Below are positions 7,698 to 16,621 of a stretch of DNA of 64,000 nucleotides, piece after piece. The first letter of the stretch is position 1. Each line of letters begins with the position of its first letter. The DNA lies in contig CAWBNB010000048.1 in NCBI GenBank assembly GCA_963789885.1, positions 1 through 64,000 on the forward strand, in the 5' to 3' direction. Both the position numbers and the translations under genes were made by a program. Source of the DNA: DATEDA01 sp963789885. GTDB taxonomy: Bacteria > Pseudomonadota > Gammaproteobacteria > Burkholderiales > SG8-39. Under the pieces are notes generated by a model. The model worked only from the letters and a program-made list of their open reading frames with translations, was not told where the DNA came from and made no database searches.

Positions 7698-8285
7698 TCA
7701 GCGCGGCGCTGGAGGCGGCTTCCGCCTGAGGCTCCGAAGCAAGGTGGCACCGGCGTCGAAGCCGCGGCAGACCCCGGTGGCGATGACGCCGGTGACGGCG
7801 AGCATCGCCGCGGTGTGAACACCGACGGCCGCGAGCGCCAGCGTCAGCGAGCCCGATGCCGAGATCTCCCGGGCCGGCGCGTCTCCCCTGCATAGCGGGA
7901 TCAGCGCCGGCACCAGCATCAATCCGGCGCCGTGCGCGGTGGACATCACGAAGGACCAGAGCGCCAGCCCGGCATGTCCGACCGGCGCCCGCGCCCGCTT
8001 GGCTGTGCGGTTCGACAGGTGATACATCGCGACGACGACAAGCAGCCCGCCCGCCAGGGCTTGCAGCACAACGCGATCCATCGACAACCCGAGTGCCACC
8101 GCGGCGGCCACGAGCGCGACCGACGTGGTGTGCCCGACCGCGATCGGCATCAAGGCTCGCAGCGCCTGCGCCCGATCGCGGGAATGCACGCCCCAGACGG
8201 CGGCAAACATCCAGCCGGTGGCAGGGTTCAGCCCGTGAAGGGCGCCGGCCCCCGCGAGCGCCAGCCATGGCCAAAAGCTTGCCAT
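7698..8285 (-). CDS. Polytopic membrane protein, NicO/RcnA-like pattern
   Basis: 195 residues with about five hydrophobic segments. HGLNPATGW near the N terminus, GHTTSVALVAAAVALG at about residue 50 and AHGAGLMLVPALIPLC at about 115 recall the histidine-containing helices of nickel/cobalt exporter-like proteins, but the match is partial. It could equally belong to an uncharacterised transporter family. It is convergent with the ArsR-rhodanese gene, and starts 42 bases after the stop of the DUF899 gene on the same strand. Confidence 0.6.
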   Translation of the reverse strand: MASFWPWLALAGAGALHGLNPATGWMFAAVWGVHSRDRAQALRALMPIAVGHTTSVALVAAAVALGLSMDRVVLQALAGGLLVVVAMYHLSNRTAKRARAPVGHAGLALWSFVMSTAHGAGLMLVPALIPLCRGDAPAREISASGSLTLALAAVGVHTAAMLAVTGVIATGVCRGFDAGATLLRSLRRKPPPAPR

Positions 8286-8327
8286 GACGTGTTCACGCGC
8301 TCAGGCCGCGCGCCCTTCAGGCCGGCG

Positions 8328-9104
8328 CTAGCAGCACGAACCAACCGCCGGCGCCGCCTTCGCACGCGGTGCCGGCTCGTAGCGGTCGTGGTGACGCACC
8401 CATTCCATGGTGTGGTTCAGGTTGTCCTCGTCGCGACCCTTGGGTGCGAGGTCCAGGAGGTTGTACGCGCCCATCATCACCTCCACGCCCCGTCCGTAGG
8501 TCGAGTAGGTGTGAAAGACATTGCCCGCATCGTCCTTGTAGAACACGCTGATGCCGGGCAATTCCTCATGCGGGAAAGGCCACATGCCGTAGTTGTAGTA
8601 GACCTCGCCCTTGGCCGTTTCTTCCGGGGTGAAGCTGACGCCGAAGTCGTGGTTGAAGTCGCTGCCATGCGAGGACACCCACTTGAACTGCCAGCCCATG
8701 CGTTGGCGAAAGCGCTCGATCTCGGCCAGCGGTGCGCGCGAGATGGCCACCAGCGTGACGTCGCGATGCGCCAGGTGCACGTTCATGCCGTCGGTGTGAT
8801 CGGCCATGAAGGAGCAGCTCGGGCAACCTTGCTCCCATCCCGGCCCGAACATGAAATGCTGCACCAGCAGTTGGCGGCGGCCTTCGAACAGGTCGGCGAG
8901 CGTGCGCCGGCCCTCGGGCGCGTCGAAGACGTAGTCCTTCTCGAGGCGCACCCACGGCAGCGCGCGGCGCTCGCGGGCGATCTGGTCGCGCAGGCGCGTC
9001 AGCTCCTTCTCGCGCGCCAGCAGCGTCTTGCGCTCGGCCACCCATCGGTCCCTGGACACGACGGGATGGTTCGCGGTGCTCACTTCGGCAATGGCTGTGT
9101 TCAT
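8328..9104 (-). CDS. DUF899 thioredoxin-like protein
   Basis: 258 residues. The DUF899 family is marked by the central HFMFGPGWEQGCPSCSFMAD segment with CPSC in a thioredoxin-like position, followed by NVHLAHRDVTLVAISRAPL and the late WPFPHEELPGISVFYKD. The C terminus ends in Gly-Ser-Cys-Cys. The activity of the family is unknown; it resembles peroxiredoxin/thioredoxin folds. AAGGAG precedes ATG 9104. The beta-propeller gene lies just upstream on the same strand (stop at 9127), so the two may be co-transcribed. Confidence 0.88.
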   Translation of the reverse strand: MNTAIAEVSTANHPVVSRDRWVAERKTLLAREKELTRLRDQIARERRALPWVRLEKDYVFDAPEGRRTLADLFEGRRQLLVQHFMFGPGWEQGCPSCSFMADHTDGMNVHLAHRDVTLVAISRAPLAEIERFRQRMGWQFKWVSSHGSDFNHDFGVSFTPEETAKGEVYYNYGMWPFPHEELPGISVFYKDDAGNVFHTYSTYGRGVEVMMGAYNLLDLAPKGRDEDNLNHTMEWVRHHDRYEPAPRAKAAPAVGSCC

Positions 9105-9126
9105 GATGTGCTCCTTGGCTGTGTGA

Positions 9127-9804
9127 TCACGATCTGACTCGTCTCGGACGTCGCACGGCGCGGACCTTTCCGCTCCCTCCGCCGCCGCAATAGAAGAGGT
9201 CCGCCCCGTCGGACTCGAGCCCGCTGACGCCGGTGCCGCGCGGCATCTCCAGCCGCTCGAGCACGGCGCCGCTCTCCGGGTTGATCCGCCGGATGTCGCT
9301 CTCGTCCCCTTCCCAGGTCCCGTGCCACAGCTCGCCGTCGACCCAGGTCACGCCGGTGACGAAGCGGTTGGACTCGATGGTGCGCATGACCGCGCCGGTC
9401 TCGGGATCGATCTGGTGGATCTTGCGGTCGCGGTACTGCCCCACCCACAGACTGCCCTCGGCCCAGGCGAGCCCCGAGTCCGCCCCGTGACCGGGCGCCG
9501 GGATCGACGCCACCACGTCGCCGGTGGCGGGATCGATCTTGTCGATGCGCGCCTCGGCGATCTGATAGAGGTACGTGCCGTCGAAGGCGGTGCCGGCGTC
9601 GCAGGCGCGGTCGAGCGTGCGCGTGGGCTCGCCGCTCTCGGGATCGAAGGCGACCAGCTTGGCCCCGGTGGCGACCCAGACGCGGTGGCCGTCGTGGGTG
9701 ACGCCGTGTACGCGGTCGGCGCCGGCGAAGGGGCCATACTCGCGCACGATCTCGGCCGCGCGCGTCGGCGCCTGGGGTCTGTCATTACCTGTCTTGCGGG
9801 TCAT
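9127..9804 (-). CDS. Vgb/SMP-30-like beta-propeller protein
   Basis: 225 residues built of repeated propeller blades of the form IDPxTGxVxxxI (LVAFDPESGEPTRTL, IDKIDPATGDVVASI, IHQIDPETGAVMRTI, IRRINPESGAVLERL). No signal peptide is visible, so it is probably cytoplasmic. It resembles virginiamycin-B-lyase-like and glutamine-cyclotransferase-like propellers, but no catalytic residues can be assigned. GGAG is correctly spaced before ATG 9804. It lies just downstream of the broken HTH regulator gene and was probably once its partner. Confidence 0.75.
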   Translation of the reverse strand: MTRKTGNDRPQAPTRAAEIVREYGPFAGADRVHGVTHDGHRVWVATGAKLVAFDPESGEPTRTLDRACDAGTAFDGTYLYQIAEARIDKIDPATGDVVASIPAPGHGADSGLAWAEGSLWVGQYRDRKIHQIDPETGAVMRTIESNRFVTGVTWVDGELWHGTWEGDESDIRRINPESGAVLERLEMPRGTGVSGLESDGADLFYCGGGGSGKVRAVRRPRRVRS

Positions 9805-9851
9805 CTCTTGGCTCCTAGTGGCGCGCCTCGGATCGGCGCGGCAGGGCCAAT

Positions 9852-11076
9852 CTACTCGAGCGGGAGCGCAGCGGGGAGTAACAAGATTGTCGTGAATCCC
9901 GCCAGCGGCGGCGACAGCCAGCGACGCGCCCGCGCCCGCCCGATCGAGCGCACCCGTCCGGCGGCCTCGAGCTCGACGAGCGCGCGCTGGACGGTGCGCT
10001 GACTGGCCCCCAGGGCCAGCGCCAGCGCCGAGGTCGACCAGGCCGCGCCGTCGGAGAGCAGCGCCAGCAGCGACGCCTGATCGCCGTCGATGGGCGGCGC
10101 CAGCACGACGACGGCGCGCGCGCCGCGCGGCCTGAGGACGAAGCCTCGCGCGGTGGCCTCGATGCGCGCCAGCGCTGCGACGAGCGCGCGCAGACGGCCG
10201 ATCTCGACCCGCAGGCGCGCTCGATGCGATCTCGTTGGGGCGGCGGGCGCCGAACGCGCATGCGATCAAGGCTTGCCGATCGACATCGCCGGGCCACGCC
10301 TCGGCGAGCGCGCGCGCCAACGCGAACAGCACCGGCCGGCGCGCCAGCGGCCGCCACGCGGCGCCGGCGCGCAGCCCGCGACGGCAGGCGTCGACGACCA
10401 GGGCGCCCGAGGCGAGAAGCGCTGCGACCTCGTCGAGGCGCAGCGCCTGCTCGCCGCCGGCGAAGAGGCGCCGAGCGGCGGGACGATCGAGCGCAGCCCG
10501 CGCCTCCGCCACCTCGGCCAGCGAGCGCCGGCACGCGTGCGCGATCGGCCGCCTCGTGCGCGCGGGCGAGCGCCGCCTGCGCCGGACCGATGCGCAGCGA
10601 GCGCAGCGCCAGCTCGGCCGCGGTCAATTCGGCCACCGCCGCCAGCGACGGCGGCAGGCCACGCGCATCGAGGCGTGCCAGCGCGGCCGCGGCCTCGTCG
10701 AGGCGGCCGAGCAGCAAGAGCCGGCGCGCCGCGATCAGGCGCGCCTGCAGCGCGTTGGCGCGATCGGCGCGCGCCTCGAGCGTGGCCGCCGCGGCCGCCA
10801 GCGAGCGCGGCGAGCCGCCGAGGTCGCGCATGGCCAGCGCCTACCTCGGCCTCCGCGACGACGCAGCGAGCGCGCGCCAGCTCCTCGTGGGCGCCGAAGC
10901 CGCGGGCGGCGCGCCGCAGGAGCTCGCGGGCGCGCGGGTACTCGCCGAGCTGGGCCATGGCGATGCCGCGCAGGGCCAGCGCCGGCGGATCGTCGCGCAG
11001 CGCCGACCCGCTTGAGGGCGCCGAGCGCGTCGCCGGCGGCGAGGGCGCGCGCGGCAGCGGCGATCAGGGAGTCCAT
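9852..11076 (-). pseudogene. HTH/TPR-type regulator, broken by about four frameshifts
   Basis: Reading the minus strand in successive frames gives one coherent protein of about 400 residues: a helical Ala/Leu-rich TPR-like N terminus (MDSLIAAAARALAAGDALGA, then IAMAQLGEYPRARELLRRAA), a middle (LIAARRLLLLGRLDEAAAAL, then DEVAALLASGALVVDACRRG), and a C-terminal winged-helix segment (LALGASQRTVQRALVELEAA). The frame changes near 11,010, 10,845, 10,530 and 10,225. Either the gene is decayed or this stretch carries several indel errors. It sits immediately upstream of the beta-propeller gene and would plausibly have controlled it. Confidence 0.7.
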
Positions 11077-11181
11077 GACGACAGGCTACTCCGCCGCGCG
11101 GATTTCGCGCCGCGCTTGAAGCGGGCGCTCGCGACAGGACGACAGCCGAGCCGGTGCTCTCGAACGAAGAAAAGCCGCACT

Positions 11182-12114
11182 TCAAACGTTGGCAGATCCA
11201 CCGCGGGTCGGCGGATCGCGGAGTTGCTCGGCGCAGGCGTCTCGAACACACCCACGAAGCCAGCGATGAGCTGGATCGCCATCCAACCGCGGATGCCAGA
11301 GCAATGAAACCGTGATCTGCGGAATAGGCAGTGGAAGTGCGAAGGCATGCATTCCGGCGCGCAAATCGCCGGTGTGTCGTTCGGGAACGCTGGCGACCAG
11401 ATCGGAGGCTCGAGCCAAAGCCAGCGCTGCCGAGAAACCGCCAACGATCGTGGCAATCTCACGTTCCAGTCCGAACGGCAGCAAGGCGTCATCGATGGGG
11501 CCCTTGTCAATACCTCGCCGCGAGACAAGGATGTGCCTTGCGGCGGCATAGCGGGCGGGGGTGATTGCGCCCTCGCTCAGCGGGTGCCCCGTTCGCACGA
11601 CGCCAATGAAGCGGTCTCGAAACAACGCTTGCGCGCGCACTTCCGGACCGGTCGTCTTGCCCACCACGCCAGTCTCCAGATCGACGGTTCCGTCGCGGAG
11701 TGGCGCACTGTCCTTGTCGAGCTTGGGCAGGAAGCGCAGTCGAACGCCGGGAGCCTCTTCGGAGACGCGAGCCAGGAGTTTGGCCCCGAAGTTTTCCACG
11801 AAGCCTTCGGTGGTCCGCAGCGTGAACGTTCGGTCGAGCTGTCCGAGGTTGAGCTTATTGGCGGGGCGCAGAGCAGCTTCTGCGTCGTGCACGAGTTGAC
11901 CGACGCGCTCGCGAAGCTCGAGCGCTCGGGGTGAGGGGACAAGACCGCGCCCGGCCCTCACCAGCAGCGGATCGCCGGTCGCCTCGCGCAGTCGCGCCAG
12001 CGCCCGGCTCATCGCCGACGGGCTGAGCCGCAGCCGACGGGCAGCGCGCGCAACGCTGCCTTCCGCGAGCAGCACGTCAAGGGTGAAAAGCAGATTGAGA
12101 TCGGGTCTGGCCAT
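11182..12114 (-). CDS. LysR-family transcriptional regulator
   Basis: 310 residues. N-terminal LysR winged helix (MARPDLNLLFTLDVLLAEGS, then RLSPSAMSRALARLREATG), followed by a periplasmic-binding-like effector domain (residues about 90-300). ATG 12114 is the canonical family start; a longer GTG start at 12159 is less likely. It is divergent from the MFS exporter at 12294, with about 180 bases between, the classical arrangement for a LysR regulator and its target. The inducer is unknown. Confidence 0.9.
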   Translation of the reverse strand: MARPDLNLLFTLDVLLAEGSVARAARRLRLSPSAMSRALARLREATGDPLLVRAGRGLVPSPRALELRERVGQLVHDAEAALRPANKLNLGQLDRTFTLRTTEGFVENFGAKLLARVSEEAPGVRLRFLPKLDKDSAPLRDGTVDLETGVVGKTTGPEVRAQALFRDRFIGVVRTGHPLSEGAITPARYAAARHILVSRRGIDKGPIDDALLPFGLEREIATIVGGFSAALALARASDLVASVPERHTGDLRAGMHAFALPLPIPQITVSLLWHPRLDGDPAHRWLRGCVRDACAEQLRDPPTRGGSANV

Positions 12115-12293
12115 GGCGTCGTTCCAAGCGTAGTGGTCCTGATATGGCGTCACATGCACGAATCAAGTGCAAATGATGCGCCTTCCGCTATATCACACAA
12201 CAACCTATCTTCATGACGGCTCCATTTCCGGAGTCGCCAGAGCAGACGGGGTTCATGTGAGGGTTTCAGGAATGGATGAGGCGGTGACCGGAA

Positions 12294-13730
12294 GTGCGGA
12301 ACGGACGCCCATCGGTGGGCTGGGTGCTAGCGAGCCTGGCGCTCTGCATGTTGCTGCCCTCTCTCGGTACCAGCATCGCCAATGTCGCACTGCCGACGCT
12401 GGCCGAGGCGTTTGCCGCCTCGTTTCAGCAAGTCCAGTGGGTCGTGCTCGCCTACCTGCTGGCCACCACGACGTTGATCGTCAGCGTCGGACGGCTCGGC
12501 GACATCACCGGCCGTCGGCGCCTGCTGATGGCCGGCATCTTCCTGTTCACAGCGGCCTCCGCCCTGTGTGGCGTCGCGTCGGGGCTCGGGCTGTTGATTG
12601 CCGCCCGGGCAGCGCAGGGCCTCGGAGCGGCCGTCATGATGGCTCTCACCATGGCGTTCGTTGGCGAGGCAGTTCCGAAGCCAAGGACCGGCAGCGCCAT
12701 GGGGCTGCTCGGGACAATGTCGGCGGTGGGCACCGCTCTCGGTCCTTCGCTCGGCGGCGTTCTGATCGCCGGCTTCGGCTGGCAGGCGATCTTCGTCGTC
12801 AACGTACCCCTGGGCGTCCTGGCTCTTGTACTCGCGCAGCGCTACCTGCCCGCCGACCGTCGGGCGTCGAAGGCGGATCAGACCGGCTTCGACCACGTGG
12901 GAACGCTGCTGCTGGCGCTGACGCTTGCGGCCTATGCGCTCGCGATGACGATCGGGCGCGGCAGGTTCGGCCCGGTCAACGTGGCACTGCTCGTGGCCGC
13001 GGCACTCGGTGTCGGGCTCTTCGTGCTGGCCGAAGCGAGAGCAGCGTCACCTTTGATCCGATTGACGAGGTTTCGCGATCCGGTGCTGAGCGCGAGCCTG
13101 GCCATGAGTGCGCTCGTCTCGACGGTGATGATGGCGACGCTGGTGGTCGGGCCGTTCTATCTCGCTCGTGCACTTGGCCTCGACACGGCTCTCGTCGGAA
13201 TCGTCATGTCCGTGGGGCCGGTGATCGCCGCGCTGACCGGCGTGCCCGCCGGACGCATCGTGGACCGCTTCGGCGCGCAACGCATGACCGTCAGCGGGCT
13301 CGCCGGGATGGTGGTCGGGTGCTCGGCGCTATGCATGGCGCCGGCCACGCTGGGCATCGCCGGCTATGTGATCCCCATCGTCATCGTCACCGCCAACTAT
13401 GCGCTGTTCCAGGCGGCCAACAACACCGCCGTCATGACGGATGTCTCCCCGGACCAGCGAGGCGTCATCTCCGGAATGCTCAACCTGTCGAGGAATCTCG
13501 GCCTCATCACCGGCGCATCCGTCATGGGCGCGGTCTTCGCGCTCGCATCGCGTGCAAGCGACTTCACGACGGCACGCCCCGAGGCCGTCGCCATCGGCAT
13601 GCGGGTTTCGGTCATCGGCCACGGAACCCAAGTTCTCCCGGCCTGCTCCATCGATCCGAATCGGCGCGGACTGCCGGGCACGCGGTGGCGCGGGCGCTCG
13701 ATGCGTCCGAGCTTCTTGGTGTCGATATGA
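12294..13730 (+). CDS. MFS drug exporter (DHA2/EmrB type), 3' end replaced by IS remnant
   Basis: 478 codons to the stop. The first roughly 440 residues are a 14-helix DHA2 exporter: antiporter motif region SVGRLGDITGRRRLLMAGIF, motif C-like GPSLGGVLIAGFGWQAIFVVN and late QRGVISGMLNLSRNLGLITG. From about base 13,610 the frame leaves the transporter and reads the antisense of an IS481-type transposase, giving an unrelated 35-residue tail that replaces the last membrane helix. The GTG at 12294 is the first possible start after an in-frame stop. It is divergent from the LysR gene, its likely regulator. Function may be lost or reduced. Confidence 0.8.
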   Translation: MRNGRPSVGWVLASLALCMLLPSLGTSIANVALPTLAEAFAASFQQVQWVVLAYLLATTTLIVSVGRLGDITGRRRLLMAGIFLFTAASALCGVASGLGLLIAARAAQGLGAAVMMALTMAFVGEAVPKPRTGSAMGLLGTMSAVGTALGPSLGGVLIAGFGWQAIFVVNVPLGVLALVLAQRYLPADRRASKADQTGFDHVGTLLLALTLAAYALAMTIGRGRFGPVNVALLVAAALGVGLFVLAEARAASPLIRLTRFRDPVLSASLAMSALVSTVMMATLVVGPFYLARALGLDTALVGIVMSVGPVIAALTGVPAGRIVDRFGAQRMTVSGLAGMVVGCSALCMAPATLGIAGYVIPIVIVTANYALFQAANNTAVMTDVSPDQRGVISGMLNLSRNLGLITGASVMGAVFALASRASDFTTARPEAVAIGMRVSVIGHGTQVLPACSIDPNRRGLPGTRWRGRSMRPSFLVSI

Positions 13731-14150
13731 ACGAGATCGCCGCGACGTTGAAGCTCGTAGCGCCGGACCGGCTCGGCGGGACTCAGATCGCGAGCCGCGA
13801 CAGACCTGCACGAGGCCAGCACTCGGCTCACCGTGCTGTAGGACACCCCCAGGCTCGGGGCAATGCGCTCCTCGGGTCAGGCGCCGGCAGGCGCAGCTCG
13901 ACGATCGCCAGCGCCTTGGATCGGGCAATCGATCGCGGACTGCGCTTGGGGCGTCGAGGAGCGGTCGTGCCTGCGCCGGCTCGCGATCGGCCCGGCTAGC
14001 GGCCGACCGACGTCAGGCGTGCGGATCGGCAGGCTCACGTTGGCGCGGCCGCGGCCGTGCAGCTCGTGAGATCTGCGTTTGAGTACGTCGGTGAACCGCA
14101 TCCAGTCGACGGGCAACGGTGAGTTCGGGTCATTCTTGTAGGCGTCCATT
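13605..14150 (-). mobile_element. IS481-family transposase remnant
   Basis: On the minus strand, in changing frames, IS481 transposase segments can be read: a start-like MDAYKNDPNSP near 14,150, KRSPRSIARSKALAIVELRL near 13,900, GVSYSTVSRVLA near 13,840, then RRYELQRRGDLVHIDTKKLG near 13,740 and a degenerate DD-containing strand near 13,620. Frameshifts separate them and the catalytic C-terminal half is absent. No clear terminal repeats were found. The remnant abuts the truncated MFS gene. The following 14,151-14,419 hold no recognisable gene. Confidence 0.75.
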
Positions 14151-14419
14151 CGGCTGAGCGTCGTGAAAGATCTGGAATGGGTCGCACCTTCCAGTCTCTC
14201 AGACTCAGTCCGAATGAACAGAAACAACCTATTGGGCCATCACAGCTAGCCGGCTTCGCTCTACTCGCTGAATCGGTTCTACGCGTCTAATGTGCGTCTC
14301 GAGCGTTCGAAGGTCTCTTGACCATCGAATTGCGAACACGAGCGATCGCCCCGCTTGCGCGAAGAAGCAGTCAGTGCGAACGGGGCGTCGGCGCCAATGC
14401 CGTTTCAGGAGGATCGATC

Positions 14420-15298
14420 ATGCACGTAACCGTACCGGAGCGGCCCGGCGCGATCGTCCGCGACGACCGCATCTTGCCCGCGACGAAGTTCGTGCTCGCA
14501 GCGGTAGTGCCGTTCCTGGCGCTGGCCTTCCTCATCCTGTACTTCTTTCCGGAGCGCGCAGGCCAGAACTTCGCCTGGAGCATCAAGCCGCCGATGACGG
14601 CGCTGTTCATCGGTGCCGGCTATCTGGGCGGCGGCTACCAGTTCGTGCGGCTGATCGCCGGAAAGAAGTGGCACTGTTACGCCATGGCGTTCCCGCCGGT
14701 CTCGACGTTCACCGTCGCCATGATGGCGGCGACCCTGCTCCATTGGGATCGCTTCGATATCCACCACTTCCCGTTCCAGCTGTGGCTGATTCTCTACGTC
14801 CTCACACCGTTCCTGGTGACCTGGTTGTGGTGGAACAACCGGCGCACCGACCCCCGCGCGCCTGAACCCGGCGACCCGTTGCTACCGCCTGCCGTCAACC
14901 GGGGGTTCGCGGCGCTGGGGATCGTGACGCTGTTGGGTGCCCTGGCAGTCTTCGTCGATCCATCCTGGGCGATTGATGCGTGGGCCTGGAAGCTGACGCC
15001 GTTGACTGCCCGCGTGCTCGCCGGATGGTTTGCGCTAATGGGTGTGGGCTCGCTGGTGCTGGCGCGCGAGCGTCGCTGGAGCGCCTGCCGCGTGGCCCTG
15101 CAGAGCTTCATGCTGTGGCACGGCCTGGTGCTCGTGGGAGCGTTCTGGCACCGGGAGGACTTCGGCGCCCGCGGTCTTGCGAACGCCTATGTGGCGATCA
15201 CGGTCGTCGGTCTTCTGGGTATGGGCACGCTCTATCTCGCGATGGAAAGACAGCGCCGCCGGATGGCGGCCCATTCCACCGCTCCAGGCCGGACCTGA
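14420..15298 (+). CDS. Polytopic membrane protein of unknown function
   Basis: 292 residues with about eight hydrophobic segments (for example FVLAAVVPFLALAFLILYFF at 26-45 and LWLILYVLTPFLVTWLWWNN). Histidines cluster in ATLLHWDRFDIHHFPFQ at about residues 106-122. I do not recognise the family. AGGAGGAT precedes the ATG at good spacing, so the start is secure. It is a single gene between the IS remnant and a convergent DsrE-like gene. Confidence 0.7.
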   Translation: MHVTVPERPGAIVRDDRILPATKFVLAAVVPFLALAFLILYFFPERAGQNFAWSIKPPMTALFIGAGYLGGGYQFVRLIAGKKWHCYAMAFPPVSTFTVAMMAATLLHWDRFDIHHFPFQLWLILYVLTPFLVTWLWWNNRRTDPRAPEPGDPLLPPAVNRGFAALGIVTLLGALAVFVDPSWAIDAWAWKLTPLTARVLAGWFALMGVGSLVLARERRWSACRVALQSFMLWHGLVLVGAFWHREDFGARGLANAYVAITVVGLLGMGTLYLAMERQRRRMAAHSTAPGRT

Positions 15299-15381
15299 GG
15301 CTCGGGTTTCCGCGAGATCGTCAAAGTCAGGTCATTGCGCGAGCGGGTCCGGGCGCACCCGGAGGACGGGGGGCAATCGCC

Positions 15382-15816
15382 TCAGGGGATCGGCAGGTAG
15401 GCGTAGCCCCGGTTCTGCAGCGCGATCGCGTTCACGAACACATTGTGCTCGATGGCGACGCAGTCGAGGATGTTCTCGGGAGCAATCGCGCTCCGGTCCA
15501 TGGCGATGCGGCACACCTCGATTCGCCCGCCCAGCCCGACCAGGCGCCGCAGCAGCGCGTGAGCATCCGAAAGATCCTGCAGTTCGAACTTGCTCCCGGC
15601 GAGCGTGCGTGCCGCGAACTGAGTCGCGGCCCCATGGAGGAGGATCACGAAATCCGTGGCGATGTCCTGCTGCCTGAACTGCTCCGCGGCGTCGATGACG
15701 AGCTCGAGCCGGTCGCGGAAGCGGCGGGCGTCGCCGGTGGTGAAGTCCCACACCGCCAGGGCGCGCGCCAGCCCCGCGCAGTCGCCGATTGCCGCCGTTT
15801 GCCCGTCCGAGCTCAT
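15382..15816 (-). CDS. DsrE-like family protein
   Basis: 144 residues resembling the DsrE/DsrF-like fold: AVWDFTTGDARRFRDRLELV near the N terminus, TDFVILLHGAATQF, a cysteine in RIEVCRIAMDRSAI at the usual loop, and an ending AIALQNRGYAYLPIP typical of this subfamily. It probably binds or relays sulfur, but the subfamily also includes proteins without known sulfur chemistry. It is convergent with the upstream membrane protein and divergent from the DUF72 gene. Confidence 0.75.
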   Translation of the reverse strand: MSSDGQTAAIGDCAGLARALAVWDFTTGDARRFRDRLELVIDAAEQFRQQDIATDFVILLHGAATQFAARTLAGSKFELQDLSDAHALLRRLVGLGGRIEVCRIAMDRSAIAPENILDCVAIEHNVFVNAIALQNRGYAYLPIP

Positions 15817-15898
15817 CCCCGCCCCGTACGCATCGCTTCCGGCGAATTCTGCCAGCAGGCGTAAATTCGCGGTGTGCGTGCGTCGGAGAGCCTGAGGA

Positions 15899-16621
15899 AT
15901 GGACCTGCTGGCCGGAACGAGCGGCTACTCGTACAAGGAGTGGAAAGGCAACTTCTACCCCGAGAAGCTCGCTGCCGACGGGATGCTCCGCTACTACGCC
16001 GAGCGCTTCCCGACGGTCGAGATCAACAACACCTTCTATCGCATGCCGGCGGAGGGCATGCTGTCCCGCTGGGCCGGCGAGGTGCCCGACCGTTTCGCGT
16101 TTACGCTCAAGGCGCCGCGCCGCATCACGCACGACAAGCGCCTGCGCGACGTGGGGCAGGACGTCGCCGAGTTCGTCCGGCGCGCCCGCGTGCTCGGCCC
16201 GAAGCTCGGGCCGCTTCTCTTCCAGCTGCCGCCCTTCTCCAGGAAGGACCTCCCGGTCCTCGCCGACTTTCTCGGCGGGGTCCCCCCGGGCCACCAGATT
16301 GCTTGCGAGTTTCGGCATCCAACGTGGCAGGACGAGGCGGTTTACGAGATGCTGCGCGGCCACAACGCGATGCTGTGCGCGGCGGATACCGACAAGGGGG
16401 ATTCGCCGCCGCTCGTCGCGACTTCAAGATCGGGCTACCTGCGGCTGCGCCGGGTGGCGTACAGCGATGCGGAACTGCAGGCCTGGGTCGAGCAGATCGC
16501 CGCCCAGCCGTGGGAGCGCGCGTACGTCTACTTCAAGCATGAGGACGAGGGACTCGGGCCGAAATTCGCCGCGCGTTTCACCGAGCTCTGGGACGCGGCG
16601 CGGGGCAAGGCTTCCCGATGA
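15899..16621 (+). CDS. DUF72 (YecE-like) TIM-barrel protein
   Basis: 240 residues. The DUF72 signature is clear: AGTSGYSYKEWKGNFYPEKL at the N terminus, then VEINNTFYRMP, FAFTLKAPRRITHDKRL and the late AYVYFKHEDEG. The enzymatic role is unknown. Its stop overlaps the start of ligD (ATGA at 16618-16621), so it is coupled to the end-joining operon, an association seen in other proteobacteria. Confidence 0.92.
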   Translation: MDLLAGTSGYSYKEWKGNFYPEKLAADGMLRYYAERFPTVEINNTFYRMPAEGMLSRWAGEVPDRFAFTLKAPRRITHDKRLRDVGQDVAEFVRRARVLGPKLGPLLFQLPPFSRKDLPVLADFLGGVPPGHQIACEFRHPTWQDEAVYEMLRGHNAMLCAADTDKGDSPPLVATSRSGYLRLRRVAYSDAELQAWVEQIAAQPWERAYVYFKHEDEGLGPKFAARFTELWDAARGKASR

